Assembly: GCA_024998565.1 (NCBI GenBank)
Contig: JACOEM010000003.1
Span: 1 to 64,000, forward strand
Length of the DNA: 64,000 nucleotides
Source: Nitrospira sp.
GTDB lineage: Bacteria > Nitrospirota > Nitrospiria > Nitrospirales > Nitrospiraceae
Direction of reading: 5' to 3'
Shown: positions 17,311 to 25,794 of the stretch, in pieces
Layout of the letters: every line of letters begins with the position of its first letter
How positions within the stretch are numbered: position 1 is the first letter of the stretch
Position numbers and translations under genes: made by a program
Notes under the pieces: generated by a model
Seen by the model: only the letters and a program-made list of their open reading frames with translations
What the model was told of the DNA's origin: nothing
Databases searched by the model: none

Positions 17311-17350
17311 CCAAGCCGATCGTCCGCAGAAAAGGACCGTGGACCGTATC

Positions 17351-18202
17351 ATGGCAAAATGGCTTCGTTTCGAGTCACGCATGTTTCTCCTGCTGCTGCT
17401 CTTCGGCTGGACCATGGCGGGCACCAGCGAGGCCGCCGGGAAGGTGCAGGGTATCCTGACCGTGCATGATGCCTTGACGTTGCCGAATCACTCGGTCCGC
17501 ATCGAGGCTCAACTCGGCGGGAAAGTTCCAGGGGGAAGTTTCCCGTGGGGCGGCGTTGGCTTGCACCTGTCTATCGACGGCAAGCCGGTGGCGACGGCCA
17601 AAACTAATGACAGCGGGCACGCCTCGTTCGATTACCTCGCGAAGATGCGGGGCACGTACACTATTGCGGTCTCGGTCGATGACGCGGCGTCCGTTGCGGC
17701 GGACACCGGTGACGCGACGCTCTGTGTGTGGGAGCGCCGGCGTCCGATCATCCTCGTCGAACTGGCCGCCCTCATCCAGCCGGTCGCGTCCGCCTCGACG
17801 GGAACGGCGGCTGAATCATCCCTGCAGCCCCTGTCCGATGCCGCCGACGAATTGTCCCGGCTGACCCAGTATTACTACAACGTGGTCTATGTGACGGGCG
17901 GCGAACAGCCGTCGGAGGAGATTGCCGCGAGCGGGAATGTGCGCCGATGGTTGGCGTCTCACAAATTTCCGTCCGGCTTTGTGGCGCCGCCGGCGGAAGG
18001 TCTGGGCGCCACGCTGGAGACCTTCAAGCAGGGCGGCTGGGCGACGCTGAAAACCGGCATCGTCCGCACGCGGTCGTCTGCAGAAATGCTGCTGCAACAT
18101 CGATTCGAGGTGGTGGTGGTGGTCCCGGAGTTGCCCAAAGGCGAGATGCCGCGAAAGGCCAAAGCGGCAAACGAGTGGAAGGACGTCAGAAAGAAGTTGT
18201 GA
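17351..18202 (+). CDS. Exported protein with Ig-like domain and degenerate HAD/LNS2-like domain
   Basis: About 283 residues. The signal peptide (FLLLLLFGWTMAGTSEAA) is followed by a beta-rich region (about 30-130: HSVRIEAQL, GVGLHLSIDGKPVATAKTND, GTYTIAVSVDD) typical of an Ig-like or big domain. The C-terminal half resembles the LNS2/HAD-type fold found in secreted phosphatase-like proteins (YYYNVVYVTGGEQP, VRRWLASHKFPSGFVAP). The DxDxT nucleophile loop expected at its start reads ILVELAAL, so it is probably not a phosphatase. ATG 17351 was chosen over GTG 17288, which would overlap the upstream gene. Confidence 0.6.
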   Translation: MAKWLRFESRMFLLLLLFGWTMAGTSEAAGKVQGILTVHDALTLPNHSVRIEAQLGGKVPGGSFPWGGVGLHLSIDGKPVATAKTNDSGHASFDYLAKMRGTYTIAVSVDDAASVAADTGDATLCVWERRRPIILVELAALIQPVASASTGTAAESSLQPLSDAADELSRLTQYYYNVVYVTGGEQPSEEIAASGNVRRWLASHKFPSGFVAPPAEGLGATLETFKQGGWATLKTGIVRTRSSAEMLLQHRFEVVVVVPELPKGEMPRKAKAANEWKDVRKKL

Positions 18203-18385
18203 GGGATGTCGGAGAACGTGCCCGCGCGCGAACGTCGCAGGGGCGTTTGTTTTGCTGTCGGCCTGTGGCATGAGCAAGAGGGTATGGCCGGTCTTTATGG
18301 CGAGAGGGCGATTCACTCCCGGGGCGAATCATGGTATGTTCAGCGCCCGACACAGTGTCATTTCATTGAAGGAGCAGGAGCCGGT

Positions 18386-19165
18386 ATGTTGTTAGAAGGG
18401 AAAAAGGGTCTGATCATCGGTGTGGCCAACAAGCACAGCATCGCCTGGGCGATCGCGCAGGCTGCGGCGCGAGAAGGCGCGCAGATGCTGTTCAGTTATC
18501 AGAACGAACGGTTGCGTGAAAACGTCGAAGAGTTGGTGCAGACCCTGCCCGGCGCGTCGGCTTGCGTGTGCGATGTCGGAGACGACAGTCAGATCGATGC
18601 GATGATGAAACAGGCCGCTGAGAAGCTGGGGCGGTTGGACTTTCTGGTGCATTCCCTGGCCTTTGCTCCGCGGGAAGAGCTCACCGGAGAATTCGTGAAT
18701 ACCACCCGTCAAGGATTTGCGACGGCCCTGGATGTCAGCGCCTACTCCCTCGTGGCCGTCACGCGGGCGGCGATGCCGCTGATGACGGAAGGCGGATCGG
18801 TCGTGACGCTGACCTATCTCGGCAGCGAGCGGGTGGTGCCGCATTACAATGTCATGGGTGTGGCCAAGGCGGCGCTTGAAGCGACGGTCCGGTATCTGGC
18901 GCACGATCTGGGGCCGAAGAACATCCGGGTCAATGCCGTCTCCGCCGGGCCGATCAAGACATTGGCGGCGCGTGGCGTGTCCGGTATCAGTAAGATGGTC
19001 GATCACCATCGCGCATTCGCTCCGCTACGGCGGGCGACGGAGCAGGGCGAGGTCGGCGATACGGCCTTGTTCCTCGTGAGTCCGTTGGGGCGCGGTATCA
19101 CCGGAGAGGTGATCTACGTCGATGGGGGGTATCATATTCTGGGGTCATTGGCCTCTGTCGACTAG
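18386..19165 (+). CDS. fabI: Enoyl-[acyl-carrier-protein] reductase (NADH)
   Basis: This enzyme catalyses the last reduction of each fatty acid elongation cycle. The 259-residue SDR-fold protein opens with the FabI nucleotide loop GLIIGVANKHSIAWAIA, has HSLAFAPREEL, and carries the FabI-type Tyr-x6-Lys pair (Y154 and K161 in YNVMGVAK). The substrate-loop sequence VSAGPIKTLAARGVSG and the C-terminus GEVIYVDGGYHILG are standard. The frame is open upstream to 18206, but ATG 18386 has AGGAG at the right distance and gives family length. Confidence 0.96.
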   Translation: MLLEGKKGLIIGVANKHSIAWAIAQAAAREGAQMLFSYQNERLRENVEELVQTLPGASACVCDVGDDSQIDAMMKQAAEKLGRLDFLVHSLAFAPREELTGEFVNTTRQGFATALDVSAYSLVAVTRAAMPLMTEGGSVVTLTYLGSERVVPHYNVMGVAKAALEATVRYLAHDLGPKNIRVNAVSAGPIKTLAARGVSGISKMVDHHRAFAPLRRATEQGEVGDTALFLVSPLGRGITGEVIYVDGGYHILGSLASVD

Positions 19166-19226
19166 GGGGCCAGGGGGTCTGTTCACACGATCAGCGTCCT
19201 GCGTTTTGCCTGATCAGGCCGACATC

Positions 19227-20132
19227 GTGACGTGGCACAGCCGGGCCATTCCGGGCTTGTTCTTCTTCCTATTCTTCATCTTCTTCATTACTCGTCTCAC
19301 TATTGGTTCTGTCATCCCGTCCTTCTCTGCGGAGCTCTCCGATCGGGAGGAGGACGGGCTGCTGGGCCCTGTCCAGTCCGTCGAAACCAGAGAGAGCCTG
19401 CTGGTGCAAACCGATCGCTATGATCCACGCGGTCGTCTCATCGAGCGCATTCAGGGAGGCAGGGAGACGTCTCAGGGTTTGTGGCCGTTGCGATTCGTCT
19501 ATAGTTATGACCAGACAGACAGGCGGATTGCCGAGGCGGTGCACGATGCGCGAGGCGAGCTCGTGAAGGAAACCCGCTCGGTCTATGATGATCGCGGGAA
19601 TCGCTCCGCCGAACTCTCGGCCTGGGGCGACGGCACGTTTGAGAACGTCTCCCTGTATGAATACGACGAAGCACATCGGCCGATCAGAGGGCTTCACTTC
19701 AATGGCGTGCAAGTGATCAATCGAAATCTCTATGCCTTCGACAGTGCCGGACGGCTGGTGCGTGAGCGGTTCGAACGAAACTATCACTACAATGCAGCCG
19801 GGACTCAGGTTGGCATGACCGATCAGTTCGATACCGGGTATGAAGTCGCCATCGTCTATGACGAGCAGGGGTATGTTCGCGAGAAAGTGGTGTCCGATCT
19901 CCTGAGCCGACCACAGGGTCGCTCGGAGTTTCGGTACGACGAACAGGGCAATCAGAACGAAGAACGCATCTTCAATGCCAAGGGACAGGCCACGGATCGA
20001 AAAGTCTACCGCTACGAATACGACGCCGTGGGGAATTGGATCAAGGAAACGTTGCAGTGGTGGGAGGTGGCTGATGGCCGCGAGACGCTCAAACAATCTT
20101 CCGTCAGAGAGCGCAGCATTGCGTACTACTAA
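19227..20132 (+). CDS. Exported YD-repeat protein
   Basis: About 301 residues: one hydrophobic segment (IPGLFFFLFFIFFITRLTIG), then a run of RHS/YD-type units such as RYDPRGRLIERIQ, YSYDQTDRRIAEAV, YEYDEAHRPIRG, YAFDSAGRLVRE, IVYDEQGYVREK, FRYDEQGNQNEE and YRYEYDAVGNWIKE. Such repeats form extended beta filaments and often bind carbohydrate. It lacks an RHS core and toxin tip, so it is not a polymorphic toxin. GTG 19227 was preferred to the upstream ATG 19122, which overlaps fabI; no strong ribosome site is seen. Confidence 0.7.
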   Translation: MTWHSRAIPGLFFFLFFIFFITRLTIGSVIPSFSAELSDREEDGLLGPVQSVETRESLLVQTDRYDPRGRLIERIQGGRETSQGLWPLRFVYSYDQTDRRIAEAVHDARGELVKETRSVYDDRGNRSAELSAWGDGTFENVSLYEYDEAHRPIRGLHFNGVQVINRNLYAFDSAGRLVRERFERNYHYNAAGTQVGMTDQFDTGYEVAIVYDEQGYVREKVVSDLLSRPQGRSEFRYDEQGNQNEERIFNAKGQATDRKVYRYEYDAVGNWIKETLQWWEVADGRETLKQSSVRERSIAYY

Positions 20133-20214
20133 TTCCCTTTACCATTCTTCGCGTATGCGATGACCTAGAACGATTCCGGTGATGCGCCGATGGGCGAAAG
20201 GGCGGAGGAACATT

Positions 20215-21681
20215 GTGAACCGATTGTGCCTGCTGACTGCTCTCGTGACCATCATGTCGGCCTGGACAGTCGGCGAAACCGAGGTCCGGGCCGGGGGTGA
20301 CCTTGCGCCGCTTCCGACGCGCGGGCCACTCCGGGTGTCCAGCGACAATCCCCGATACTTTGCGGACTCCGAGAATCGGATCGTCTACCTGACGGGATCC
20401 CATTCCTGGGAAAACTTTCAGGATGTCACGGCCGCGTTCAACTATCAGGCGTATCTCGATCGGTTGACGGCCCGGCACCATAACTTCATTCGCATGTGGG
20501 TGGGTGAATCGACCCGTTCCGATGCAGGGTGGCTCCTGCAGCCTCCCGCTCAGGACAATCCGGTGACCCCGCTTCCGTATCTCCGAACCGGTCCGGGTGT
20601 GGCGTCGGACGGTGGGCCGCGCCTGGATCTTACCCGATTCAATCCAGTCTATTTTGAGCGACTCAGGGCGAGAGTGCAGCAAGCCGGGCAACGTGGGTAC
20701 TATGTCTCCGTCATGCTGTTTCAAGGCTTCAGTGTGGTGGAACCGCATGCGTGGAAGGCGCATCCGTTGAATGGCAACAACAATGTGAACGGCATCGGCG
20801 GGGACGAGGATCGGGATGGGGTCGGGAAAGAAGTGCATCGGTCGCCATCGGCGTGGGTGTTGAGCGCGCAAGAGGCCTATGTGGGGCGGGTGCTGGATAC
20901 GCTGCGCGATATGGATAATGTGTTGTATGAGGTGGTGAACGAGGCCATTCCGGAGTCCGCGTCGTGGCAATACCATCTCATTCGTTTCATTCAACAGTAT
21001 GAGCGTGAACATCAGTATGTGGCGCACCCTGTCGGGATGACGTTTTTTCAACTCGGCGAGTTCGGCGGCGGCGACAATACGGCCCTGTTCGATAGCCCGG
21101 CTGACTGGATCTCCCCCGGCGGTTATACGAAATATGCCCGCAATCCTCCCACAGCCGACGGCCGCAAGGTCATCCTTCTCGACACCGATCACATTCACGG
21201 GATCGGAGGTGATCAGGACTTTGTGTGGGAAAGCTTCTTTCGCGGGTACAATCCCATCTACATGGATCCGTTGGATGCTCCGCACGAGTTGACCATCGGG
21301 GAGCCGGTGCGGAACGAACCCCAGCATGAGCGTGCACGGGTCGCCATGGGTGAGGCTCGTCGTTGGGCAACAACACTGGATCTGCGGCGTGCCATTCCAC
21401 GCGGAGATGTGGCTTCGACCGGTTATTGTCTTGCAGGGCCGGGGCGGGAGTACCTTGTCTCTATCCCTGCCGGTAGCGCTTCAGCTCCATCAACCGACGA
21501 CAACGGTGCCCGCCCCGTGACGCTCAACCTCAACGGCGTGGTGGGCTCGTTCACGGTGGAATGGATCGATGTGGAGGCACGAAGGGCAATCTTGGTTGAA
21601 CCCATTCAAGGAGAGGGGGAAAGACTGTTCACCGTGCCGTTTCCAGGTGCGACACTGCTCCATCTCAAAACACGGTCGTAG
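20215..21681 (+). CDS. Secreted glycoside-hydrolase-like (TIM barrel) protein
   Basis: About 488 residues. The signal peptide (LCLLTALVTIMSAW, cleavage near VRA) is followed by a DUF4038-like barrel: GPLRVSSDNPRYFADSENRIVYLTGSHSWEN, NFIRMWVGE, ERLRARVQQAGQRGYYVSVMLF and DNVLYEVVNEA, where the Glu after Asn is the usual acid/base position. A C-terminal beta domain carries GSFTVEWIDVEARR. A polysaccharide target is likely but cannot be named. GTG 20215 is favoured because GGAGG lies six bases upstream and the signal peptide then starts cleanly; the frame is open to ATG 20179. Confidence 0.75.
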   Translation: MNRLCLLTALVTIMSAWTVGETEVRAGGDLAPLPTRGPLRVSSDNPRYFADSENRIVYLTGSHSWENFQDVTAAFNYQAYLDRLTARHHNFIRMWVGESTRSDAGWLLQPPAQDNPVTPLPYLRTGPGVASDGGPRLDLTRFNPVYFERLRARVQQAGQRGYYVSVMLFQGFSVVEPHAWKAHPLNGNNNVNGIGGDEDRDGVGKEVHRSPSAWVLSAQEAYVGRVLDTLRDMDNVLYEVVNEAIPESASWQYHLIRFIQQYEREHQYVAHPVGMTFFQLGEFGGGDNTALFDSPADWISPGGYTKYARNPPTADGRKVILLDTDHIHGIGGDQDFVWESFFRGYNPIYMDPLDAPHELTIGEPVRNEPQHERARVAMGEARRWATTLDLRRAIPRGDVASTGYCLAGPGREYLVSIPAGSASAPSTDDNGARPVTLNLNGVVGSFTVEWIDVEARRAILVEPIQGEGERLFTVPFPGATLLHLKTRS

Positions 21682-21812
21682 CCGATTCCATCCAGGCCTC
21701 GCGCGGAGACATATTTGTAGTTGGGACGTATGTTGGTAGGCGTCACTCGCGAGCTGAGAGCGGTCGGTTGATGTTTCTCCTGCTAGGTGGATGCCTAGGC
21801 CCCTGCTCCAAC

Positions 21813-21842
21813 CCGCTATCGGTTGTTTCGCGCCGATAGTGG
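21813..21842. repeat. Isolated hairpin in a 279-base gap
   Basis: The arms CCGCTATCGG and CCGATAGTGG pair over 10 bases with one G-T wobble around a 10-base loop. It lies about 130 bases after the glycosidase-like gene and 120 before the lipoprotein gene. No T-tract follows. The rest of the gap shows nothing else I can name. Confidence 0.35.
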
Positions 21843-21960
21843 TCGTCCCCTCCAACCTCATGCCCATTCGACTCCCCCGTACTTCGGCGAATTCCTGCAC
21901 GTTTACTTTTTCGCCCCTATTGCGTCTAACCAACAGACGATCAATGAAGGGGGGATGCCG

Positions 21961-22398
21961 ATGCCACAATCAAAAACCATGTCTCTGTTGTTGGCCCTGG
22001 TCCTGGGGCTGTCAGGCTGTACGACGACGTTGATTCATGACGAGATGAAGCGGCCTGTGGCGACTGAACGACACTGCGCGGGCAGTGAATGGGCGGACAA
22101 TTCGTCGGTGGCTGTGCTGCCTCTTCCTGTGGTGGCCTTTTTTGTCCCGCATTTTGATCTCAATAAAGTCAGCAGTGAGCCCTATCTCGGCCGTTGCGGT
22201 GACAGTACCAGGGTGGTCAATCGAGAGGTTTCGGTCAGTCGAGCAGCCTGCATTCCGGCCGGGCTCACCCGGATTGTGACCTTGGGTGTCTGGCAATGGT
22301 GTCCCTCGCACGTGTCCTGGACGGCGGATATCCTGCCCGAGGGGCCGAAATCCACCGGAGCACTGCGCGATGTGTCTGCAGGGGGCCACAGTTTGTAA
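21961..22398 (+). CDS. Lipoprotein, possibly Bor-like
   Basis: A 145-residue lipoprotein with signal MSLLLALVLGLSGC (lipobox LSGC). The mature part has four further Cys and ends with a pattern reminiscent of the Bor/Iss family: CG..RVVNREVSVS..ACIPAG followed by TLGVWQWCPSHVSW. The similarity is loose. ATG 21961 was chosen from two neighbouring ATGs because AAGGGGGG then lies six bases upstream. It opens the envelope island. Confidence 0.65.
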   Translation: MPQSKTMSLLLALVLGLSGCTTTLIHDEMKRPVATERHCAGSEWADNSSVAVLPLPVVAFFVPHFDLNKVSSEPYLGRCGDSTRVVNREVSVSRAACIPAGLTRIVTLGVWQWCPSHVSWTADILPEGPKSTGALRDVSAGGHSL

Positions 22399-22455
22399 AT
22401 TACATGGTGCGAAGGGGCGGGAGTGCGTCGTAACACAATCATAAGGAGTCGGCGT

Positions 22456-23043
22456 ATGAGTATGGCGAAACACATGGTGAGAGTCGCGGTGCTGGTGGGG
22501 ATGGTTGCGGGGGGAGTTGGCCAGGCATATGTGCTCGAAGACGGGGAGATGCTGAGGGGTAGTCAAGATCGAAGCGGTGGCGACAATCGCGGCCCAGGCT
22601 CGTTGAACAGCGGACCCGGCTCGATCAACAGTGGATCGGGAAGAGAAGACAACCATCGCCGTCGGGGCTGGGATGACGTCCGGGTGGCACAGGTAGGAGA
22701 TGTGCGACAGGAAGACCGACGGGCCGACCGCCGGGAAGACCGGCTACTGGACCGCCGAGAAGATCGAAGAGAAGATCGCCAATTGGATCGAAGAGAAGAT
22801 CGACGTGAGGATCGGCAGGTAGATCGACGGGAAGATCGTCGGGCCAATAGCGGTGGAGAACTTCGAGGGCTTGATCGGGCTGATCACGTTGCCGATGACC
22901 ATGGCCGGCAGGGACGCGACAATGCCCGTGCGGTTCAGATGGAGCGGGGAAATCGTGCCGAGCGAGTCGAACGGCCTCAGCGCCCCGAGCGCCCGCAACG
23001 ACCGGAACGTCCCGAGAGACCGGAACGGTCGGGGCGAAATTAG
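22456..23043 (+). CDS. Exported Asp/Arg/Glu-repeat protein
   Basis: About 195 residues: a signal peptide (VRVAVLVGMVAGGVGQAYV), a Gly/Ser/Asn linker, then a strongly periodic charged region of DRRE/DRQ units (about residues 82-132) and a terminal Pro-Glu-Arg tract built from RPERPQ and RPERPE units. It is likely extended or intrinsically disordered, and outside the cytoplasm. AAGGAG precedes ATG 22456. A second protein of the same style lies on the opposite strand at the other edge of the island. Function unknown. Confidence 0.7.
   Translation: MSMAKHMVRVAVLVGMVAGGVGQAYVLEDGEMLRGSQDRSGGDNRGPGSLNSGPGSINSGSGREDNHRRRGWDDVRVAQVGDVRQEDRRADRREDRLLDRREDRREDRQLDRREDRREDRQVDRREDRRANSGGELRGLDRADHVADDHGRQGRDNARAVQMERGNRAERVERPQRPERPQRPERPERPERSGRN
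22701..22850 (+). repeat. In-frame tandem repeat encoding DRRE units
   Basis: Imperfect short units such as GAAGATCGA and GACCGCCGG recur in frame inside the charged exported protein. Codon use varies between units, so the peptide rather than the DNA appears to be conserved. Confidence 0.6.
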
Positions 23044-23257
23044 CTGCCTGTCTCGGGGGACTCCGCTCGCATGGTGATCCGACCGAGTGTGGAGCGGTGC
23101 GGGCAAGTGGCCGCATCGCTCTACGCATCTTCCCTGCCTACCAACGGCTTGAAGGATGGTGAGAGATCGGGTAGGTTCTGGCCATCAGGCCCCACGCGAG
23201 AATACGTAATTTGAAACAAGTCGGCGCATGACGCAGGCAGAAGTAGGAGGCATCGGG

Positions 23258-24187
23258 ATGGGTGTGTGGAGCAGTCGAGTGATAGGGGTCGTGTTGTGCC
23301 TCCTCGGAATTGCGACCATCGGAGGTGCAGCAGAGAAGACAGATCAAGGCCCCCAGTCGCCCGATCGGAATTGGCAGATAGGATTCACGCCCAGTTATTC
23401 CACTGGAAATTTCGGGACCAGTTCGACCAGCAGCTTTTTGTATGCACCGTTATCCTTGCGCCGTCTGTTCAAGGATGGTGATATTACAGTCGTGGTTCCG
23501 TTTGTCACCTCGACCACTGATGGTCGGACGACCATCGTCGGCGGGACTGCCACGCGGGTTGATGACAATCCGAAGAGCGGGTCCAGTGGAAGTGGAAGCG
23601 GCACGAATGACGATGGCGGGTGCAGCGGAAAGGGACAGTCCGGGTCCGGGAAGGACCGGGTCTGCGGTCTCACGACTCGCGCGCCGGGGCAGAAGGTGAC
23701 GACATCCGGTCTCGGCGATGTGATCATCAAAGGCCGGTATTATGTTGTTGAGGAAGGGGACGCGCTGCCGCTGATTGCCCTGACGGCACGGGTCAAGCTG
23801 CCTACGGCCAATGAGCAACAGGGTTTGGGGACCGGCGCATTGGACTACGGCTTCGGCGTCGAGATGTCCAAGATGTTCGGGGAGTACTGGATTGCATTCT
23901 TGGATGCCGGGTACAACATCATCGGCGATCCGGACGGACTCCAATTCCAGAATCAGCATTGGTACGATGTGGGGACGGGATACTTTGTGACCAGGGATCT
24001 CCTGGCCAGTGTCTATTTCGAGGAGTACCGCGCCATCGTGCCGGGATTTGTGAATGCGCGCGACTTTTTCTTCGCGATGAACTATACGGTTTCATCCGCA
24101 TGGCGACTGAACAGCGGCGTGACCGTCGGTGTCTCCAATGGAGCTCCGGACTATGCGTTTTCCGTCGGCGCCAGTTACCGCTTCTGA
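23258..24187 (+). CDS. Outer-membrane beta-barrel protein
   Basis: About 309 residues with a signal peptide (VIGVVLCLLGIATIGGAAE), then alternating strands ending in a C-terminal Phe (FSVGASYRF), the usual signal for the BAM machinery. Motifs such as WQIGFTPSYSTGNFG, GLGDVIIKGRYYVV and ALTARVKLPTA resemble the transporter-type barrels often called MetA-pathway proteins. A Ser/Gly/Asp loop with paired Cys sits near residues 105-145. AGGAGG lies seven bases before ATG 23258. Substrate unknown. Confidence 0.8.
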   Translation: MGVWSSRVIGVVLCLLGIATIGGAAEKTDQGPQSPDRNWQIGFTPSYSTGNFGTSSTSSFLYAPLSLRRLFKDGDITVVVPFVTSTTDGRTTIVGGTATRVDDNPKSGSSGSGSGTNDDGGCSGKGQSGSGKDRVCGLTTRAPGQKVTTSGLGDVIIKGRYYVVEEGDALPLIALTARVKLPTANEQQGLGTGALDYGFGVEMSKMFGEYWIAFLDAGYNIIGDPDGLQFQNQHWYDVGTGYFVTRDLLASVYFEEYRAIVPGFVNARDFFFAMNYTVSSAWRLNSGVTVGVSNGAPDYAFSVGASYRF

Positions 24188-24274
24188 GCGGGGTTGGTGC
24201 CTGTTTACGAATTGCCTGGCGGCTCGTCATAGTGGGTAGCAGGACTCAGGGGGTGGCGGCCGGGCTGACACGAA

Positions 24275-24874
24275 ATGGTGGACATGCCGGTTGAGCCACA
24301 TGCGGGGGGCGATGAAGCGAGGCTCATTGCCCGAAGTCAGACGCAGGATCACGAAGCCTTCGGGCAACTCGTCGATCGGTATGCCGGGGTGATTGTGAAC
24401 CTGGCCTACCGGATGGTGGGGAATCGTGCCGATGCAGAGGACCTGGCCCAAGATGCGTTTCTGGCGGCGTTCAAGGCGCTGCCGACGTTTCGAGCCGATT
24501 CGAAGTTTTCGACCTGGCTCTATCGGATCGCCGCGAACAAGTGCAAGGACTGGCTACGCGCGAAGCATCCCATTCCGGTCGAGCTTGATGGAGATGAGAC
24601 GGTGGCGGCTCAAGTGGTCGAGAATCATACGCCGGAGCGGCTCCTGTCTCAGCAGCAGGTGGCGCGGCACTTGGATGGAGCCATCCAGCGTCTTCCTCCG
24701 CTGTATCGAGAGGCCTTTGTGTTGAAACATGTCGAAGGGCTGAGTTACGAAGAGATGCAGGAGTTGCTCGGCGTCAATGCCGATACCTTGAAAATGCGGG
24801 TCTATAAAGGGCGCGTTCAGTTGAGTCGTGAGTTGTCGGAGTGGAATAACAGGCAGTCCCCGGTGTCGAGGTGA
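24275..24874 (+). CDS. ECF RNA polymerase sigma factor (RpoE-like)
   Basis: A 199-residue ECF sigma factor. Region 2 spans about 25-95 (FGQLVDRYAGVIVNLAYRMVGNRADAEDLAQDAFLAAFKALPTF, then FSTWLYRIAANKCKDWLR). Region 4 spans about 135-190 (LPPLYREAFVLKHVEGLSYEEMQELLGVNADTLKMRVYKGR). It should direct transcription of an envelope or carbohydrate response and be held inactive by the anti-sigma gene that begins three bases after its stop. Confidence 0.95.
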   Translation: MVDMPVEPHAGGDEARLIARSQTQDHEAFGQLVDRYAGVIVNLAYRMVGNRADAEDLAQDAFLAAFKALPTFRADSKFSTWLYRIAANKCKDWLRAKHPIPVELDGDETVAAQVVENHTPERLLSQQQVARHLDGAIQRLPPLYREAFVLKHVEGLSYEEMQELLGVNADTLKMRVYKGRVQLSRELSEWNNRQSPVSR

Positions 24875-24877
24875 AGC

Positions 24878-25564
24878 ATGGATGATCAAGACCTGTTGAT
24901 TCAACGGTTTCTCGATCAGGATCTGACGCCGGACGAGCGCGTCCAGTTTCTTGAACAGGTGGATGCCGATCCGAGATTGCGTCGTGAGTGGTTGAATCTT
25001 GAGATGGTGGTTGCGGAGGCCGGGCGCCTCCCGCGGATCGCCCCGTCGAAGCAATTCACGGCCCGCGTGTTAGCGACACTCGATGCCGAGCCGAAGGGGA
25101 GCCTCGATCGGCTTGTGGCGCTCGTGACCGCGCCTCGCACGTTGCAATGGAATCTGGGCGGCGCCATGGTGGCGGCCTCTGTGGCGATTCTGGCGGTGGC
25201 GGGATTGTTGCGGTTGGTGCCTGAGCGGATCGTTGAGGTGCCGATCACCGGCCAATCGGCGCAAATGGTGTCGTTCGAGCAGGGCCAGGCGCCGACTACC
25301 TACGTACGACTGGTGCTTGTGCAGCCGGGGGCGCAGTCCGTCTCGGTCGCCGGTGATTTCAACGGCTGGAACCCGAGCCGCACGAGCATGGAACGGTCGG
25401 ACGGCGGAGTGTGGACGACGACGATTCGATTGAAGCCGGGGCGGTATCAGTACATGTTCGTCATCGACGGCAAACAATGGCTGGCGGATCCGCTCGCGAC
25501 CGAAGATGCGGGTGACGGGTTCGGGTCCCAGAATGCGGTGCTGGATGTCGGCACGACCCTCTAG
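24878..25564 (+). CDS. Membrane anti-sigma factor with a CBM48-like domain
   Basis: 228 residues in three parts. A cytoplasmic N-terminal helical anti-sigma domain (QDLLIQRFLDQDLTPDERVQFLEQV; no zinc HxxxCxxC motif) is followed by one membrane segment (about 92-112, MVAASVAILAVAGLL). Outside lies an E-set/CBM48-type domain (about 138-225: VSVAGDFNGWNPSRTSM, GVWTTTIRLKPGRYQYMFVIDGKQWLADP). That domain is the glycogen-binding type found in branching enzymes and AMPK beta. It suggests that the sigma factor is controlled by a polysaccharide or glycan outside the cytoplasm. The stop codon TAG overlaps the first bases of a MITE. Confidence 0.88.
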   Translation: MDDQDLLIQRFLDQDLTPDERVQFLEQVDADPRLRREWLNLEMVVAEAGRLPRIAPSKQFTARVLATLDAEPKGSLDRLVALVTAPRTLQWNLGGAMVAASVAILAVAGLLRLVPERIVEVPITGQSAQMVSFEQGQAPTTYVRLVLVQPGAQSVSVAGDFNGWNPSRTSMERSDGGVWTTTIRLKPGRYQYMFVIDGKQWLADPLATEDAGDGFGSQNAVLDVGTTL

Positions 25565-25740
25565 CCCGGATTATTCATGAATGCCGTCGCGAGGCGTTCG
25601 AGACCGAAGCCCGCCGGGGCTTCTCGCAAGTGAGGCTGACGCAGGCGTACTTGCAGTCCGTCGAGGAGGCCGAACGAGAAAAGCCACGCCGGGTGAGAGA
25701 ATCGGACGACGGAGCAGGTATTCATGAATAGTCCGGGCTA
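25562..25740. mobile_element. 179-bp MITE, family A, copy 1
   Basis: The ends are inverted repeats of about 21 bp (TAGCCCGGATTATTCATGAA at the left, its complement with one change at the right). The interior has a GAAGCCC/GGGCTTC hairpin. There is no coding capacity for a transposase. A second copy of equal length occurs in the window and differs at about a dozen positions by eye. The TA at each outer edge fits TA-target insertion as in the IS630/Tc1 group (inference). Its first three bases form the stop codon of the anti-sigma gene. Confidence 0.85.
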
Positions 25741-25794
25741 GCGACCTGTTCCATACGCTTGCATCACTCTCAGCGCTTCGGTACTCTACGTACG

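Noticed and set aside
19227-20132. Polymorphic RHS toxin
   Set aside because: YD-type repeats are present, but there is no RHS core signature, no toxin tip and no immunity gene, and the protein is short.
22701-22850. Possible CRISPR array or satellite
   Set aside because: Units are short, in frame, vary in sequence and have no constant spacers; they encode a charged peptide repeat.
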